Below are positions 62,407 to 64,000 of a stretch of DNA of 64,000 nt, piece by piece (within the stretch, counting starts at the first letter, position 1; every line of letters begins with the position of its first letter). The stretch comes from G963665545 sp963665545 (GTDB taxonomy: Bacteria > Pseudomonadota > Gammaproteobacteria > Xanthomonadales > SZUA-36). Below the pieces are notes generated by a model. It saw only the letters and a list, made by a program, of their open reading frames with translations, had not been told where the DNA came from and did not search any database. The DNA lies in contig CAXXKZ010000004.1 of NCBI GenBank assembly GCA_963665545.2, positions 186,001-250,000 on the forward strand. Direction: 5' to 3'. Made by a program: the position numbers and the translations under genes.

Positions 62407-63306
62407 ATGCCCCGGCGAATCTATCCACTCAACTCGCTGCGCGCGTTCGAAGCCTCGGCGCGCCATCTCAGCTTTGTGAAGGCGTCTGAAGAGATGTCGG
62501 TAACGCCGGCGGCCATTAGTCATCAGGTAAAAAAATTGGAGGAGTACCTGGGCCTACCGCTGTTCCGGCGCCGCGTGCGCGGTTTGTTACTTACGGAATC
62601 CGGGCAGTTGCTCTCGGCCGAGTTACGTGAAGTATTTCTCCGCTTAGATAAAGCGATGGAGCGAGTAATCGACAGCGACTCGTACGGAACACTAACATTG
62701 AGCGTCGCGCCCACTTTCGCTGTCATGTGGCTGATCCCACGCCTGCAGGAATTTCATAAGCTACATCCGGATATAGACGTTCGAATCTCAACCAGTCTTA
62801 GATTGGTAGACTTTCAGCGGGATGACTTCGACGCGGCGATCAGACTAGGCAGCGGACAGTGGTTTGGCCTGGAAACAATTAAACTCTTCGACGAATCGGT
62901 AACGCCAATGTGTAGTCCTCGTCTGCTCGAGGGGCCCGATATGCTAAAAAATCCTGACGACCTTCGAAAGCACGTGCTACTCCACAATCATTCGATGGAC
63001 TATGATCCTGAATCGCCTACCTGGGAAAAATGGCTCGAAGCAGCGGGCGCGACCGGTGTGGATGCATCGCGAGGCACACATTTCAGCTTGCCCGACCACG
63101 GATTACAGGCCGCCATTGACGGTGCGGGCGTCGTCCTGGGTTGGCGTTCTCTCTCAGCGAGTGATCTCGCGGCCGGACGAGTAGTGGAACCCTTCGACCT
63201 CACTATGTCTTTGGGGTCCAGCTTCTACCTGGTCTATCCGGAGGCGAACTCGCTCAGGCCGAACATCGCAGCGCTGCGTGATTGGTTAATGCAAGAGGTC
63301 CGCTAA
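62407..63306 (+). CDS. LysR-family regulator, GcvA-like
   Basis: A 299-residue regulator. The N-terminal winged helix (LNSLRAFEASARHLSFVKASEEMSVTPAAISHQVKKLEEYLGLPLFRR) and effector domain (TLSVAPTFAVMWLIPRL, FDAAIRLGSGQW, LLHNHSMDYDPESPTWEKWLEAAG) are of the GcvA type. The 258-bp region to the divergent DUF1348 start should contain its binding sites. By analogy it controls the DUF1348-DoxX-hydrolase-PNPOx operon, now split by IS256. Confidence 0.9.
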   Translation: MPRRIYPLNSLRAFEASARHLSFVKASEEMSVTPAAISHQVKKLEEYLGLPLFRRRVRGLLLTESGQLLSAELREVFLRLDKAMERVIDSDSYGTLTLSVAPTFAVMWLIPRLQEFHKLHPDIDVRISTSLRLVDFQRDDFDAAIRLGSGQWFGLETIKLFDESVTPMCSPRLLEGPDMLKNPDDLRKHVLLHNHSMDYDPESPTWEKWLEAAGATGVDASRGTHFSLPDHGLQAAIDGAGVVLGWRSLSASDLAAGRVVEPFDLTMSLGSSFYLVYPEANSLRPNIAALRDWLMQEVR

Positions 63307-63522
63307 ACTGCGAACCCGATGTGCCCTCTTCCCCTGTCGGAGCTAACGTGTCAACAATCTGATCGAGAAGACAGAATAATGAAATTGGGGATGTTCCATT
63401 TGGTCGCGATGAAGTAACCTCATAATCTACTTGTGAATCAGTTATGAAAAAGAATTACCTGAACAGAGACAGCAGCAAGGTGGCACGAATAGAATTGTTG
63501 CTCTCCTACATACGAGGAAACC
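63307..63522. other. intergenic region between LysR gene and IS3 element
   Basis: About 215 bp with no open frame of note and no clear hairpin. It is AT-rich towards the IS end. Confidence 0.4.
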
Positions 63523-63586
63523 TGAAGTGGTCCAATAGATTGTACAACCCAGTTAAGAGATAATTTATTTAACTGGGAGAAGTAAA

Positions 63587-63880
63587 TTGAGAAGAAGAAA
63601 AAAGTATTCAAAGGAGTTCAAACTGGATGCAGTCAGTTTGGTAGTCGATCAAGGTTATAGCCGTGCAGAAGCTGCCAGAAGCCTTGGGCTTAATGGCAAT
63701 ATGCTCGGTCGTTGGGTTTCAGAACACCGAGCCGATGGTGGGCAATCTTTCCGCGGGAACGGCAAACTCACCCCGGAACAGGAAGAAATCCGGAAGTTAA
63801 GATCGCAGGTCAAAAACCTGAAAATGGAGAAAGAAATCCTAAAAAAAGCGACGGTCTTCTTTGCCAAAGAAATGAAATGA
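63587..63880 (+). CDS. IS3-family OrfA
   Basis: 97 residues starting at TTG after GGGAGAAG. The N-terminal helix-turn-helix (YSKEFKLDAVSLVVDQGYSRAEAARSLGLNGNMLGRWV) is followed by a leucine-zipper-like coil (EEIRKLRSQVKNLKMEKEILKKA). A run of seven A (63841-63847) in codons for Leu-Lys-Lys is a standard -1 slippery site that would fuse OrfA to OrfB. Confidence 0.93.
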   Translation: MRRRKKYSKEFKLDAVSLVVDQGYSRAEAARSLGLNGNMLGRWVSEHRADGGQSFRGNGKLTPEQEEIRKLRSQVKNLKMEKEILKKATVFFAKEMK

Positions 63881-64000
63881 AATATTTGTTTGTCACCCAA
63901 CACAAGAAGACCTGGCCAATCGACCTGATGTGTCGAGTACTGGGTGTCAGCCGACAAGGTTATTACCACTATCGGCGAATTACAGAAGCCAGGCTGGCGG
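63877..64000 (+). CDS. IS3-family OrfB transposase, partial
   Basis: ATG at 63877 overlaps the orfA stop (ATGA). The visible 41 codons, with HKKTWPIDLMCRVLGVSRQGYYHYRR, match the helix-turn-helix 21 region that precedes the DDE integrase core. The rest is beyond the window. The -1 frame after the A7 run leads into this frame without a stop. Confidence 0.9.
   Translation, partial: MKYLFVTQHKKTWPIDLMCRVLGVSRQGYYHYRRITEARLA

Larger units (their letters stand above)
63523..64000 (+). mobile_element. IS3-family insertion sequence, left part
   Basis: The probable left end is TGAAGTGGTCCAATAGATTG at 63523, a form common in IS3-family ends. It contains orfA, a frameshift signal and the start of orfB, and is cut by the window edge. 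Confidence 0.75.

Noticed and set aside
1..64000. TAA reassigned to an amino acid
   Set aside because: Many complete genes end at TAA at the expected family length (for example the symporter, the M19 dipeptidase and the TetR regulator), so wholesale reassignment does not fit. Only the clustering of internal TAA is kept as a finding.
1..64000. CRISPR array
   Set aside because: No set of short direct repeats with regular unique spacers is present. The only arrays are the 12-bp repeat near 9.9 kb, the 160-bp tRNA repeat and the FG-GAP coding repeats.

Overview
The window looks like a stretch of a gammaproteobacterial chromosome with moderately high GC. The lineage is inferred, not proven, from a type IV pilin, a TonB-dependent receptor, a YheS-like ABC-F protein, a heterotetrameric sarcosine oxidase, an IPTL-CTERM protein and a Xer/dif site close to the Escherichia coli consensus. 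The gene content suggests a heterotroph that eats peptides, modified amino acids and pyrimidines. Many genes are interrupted, and insertion sequences crowd the last third, so the region appears to be decaying and rearranging.

Bases 1-40 kb are mostly metabolic. A lipoprotein amidohydrolase, an aryl-CoA ligase and an Lrp-type effector domain (1-3.8 kb) are followed by a truncated O-antigen ligase, an esterase and the pilin. DgcN/DgcA (6.4-8.5 kb) handle N-acylated or D-amino acids. A same-strand series then encodes a gamma-glutamyltranspeptidase-like enzyme, sarcosine oxidase subunits B, D, A and G, and a sodium:neurotransmitter-type symporter (8.5-16.9 kb). Divergent from it are a second transpeptidase-like lipoprotein and a dipeptidase. 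An S9 peptidase, a TetR regulator, an ECF sigma factor, an AsmA-like giant, a MocR regulator with a divergent EamA exporter, and an ABC-F protein follow. A pyrimidine-catabolism block (34-38 kb) holds preA, preT, a truncated dihydropyrimidinase and a cytosine deaminase. A phosphoesterase and a homocysteine methyltransferase are coupled to it by 4-bp overlaps.

From tRNA-Cys (39.9 kb) onward the sequence is accessory. The tRNA 3' end is repeated in a 160-bp tandem array that is cut by an IS256-family element. Next comes a two-gene module: a MazG-like nucleotide pyrophosphohydrolase overlapping a protein with PUA/EVE-like modified-base-reader domains. Its 3' end is cut by an IS21-family element. 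After a TonB receptor/amidase pair, a complete dif-like site (50,977) and two half-dif sites (56.6-56.9 kb) bracket a roughly 5.9-kb segment. That segment carries two homologous small ORFs and an FG-GAP repeat IPTL-CTERM protein interrupted by a second IS256 copy, plus an IS30 element. It reads as a small Xer-integrated element.

The last part (57-63.3 kb) has a periplasmic carbonic anhydrase, an arginase fossil and a PNPOx/hydrolase/DoxX/DUF1348 operon divergent from a GcvA-like LysR regulator. The hydrolase is split by a third IS256 copy flanked by a 9-bp duplication. The window ends inside an IS3-family element.

A recurring oddity is that four otherwise intact genes (amidohydrolase, Lrp-like, AsmA-like, EamA) each contain one internal TAA codon with no frame change. 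TAA also ends normal genes here, so this is more likely gene decay or sequence error than a new code, but the pattern deserves a check.
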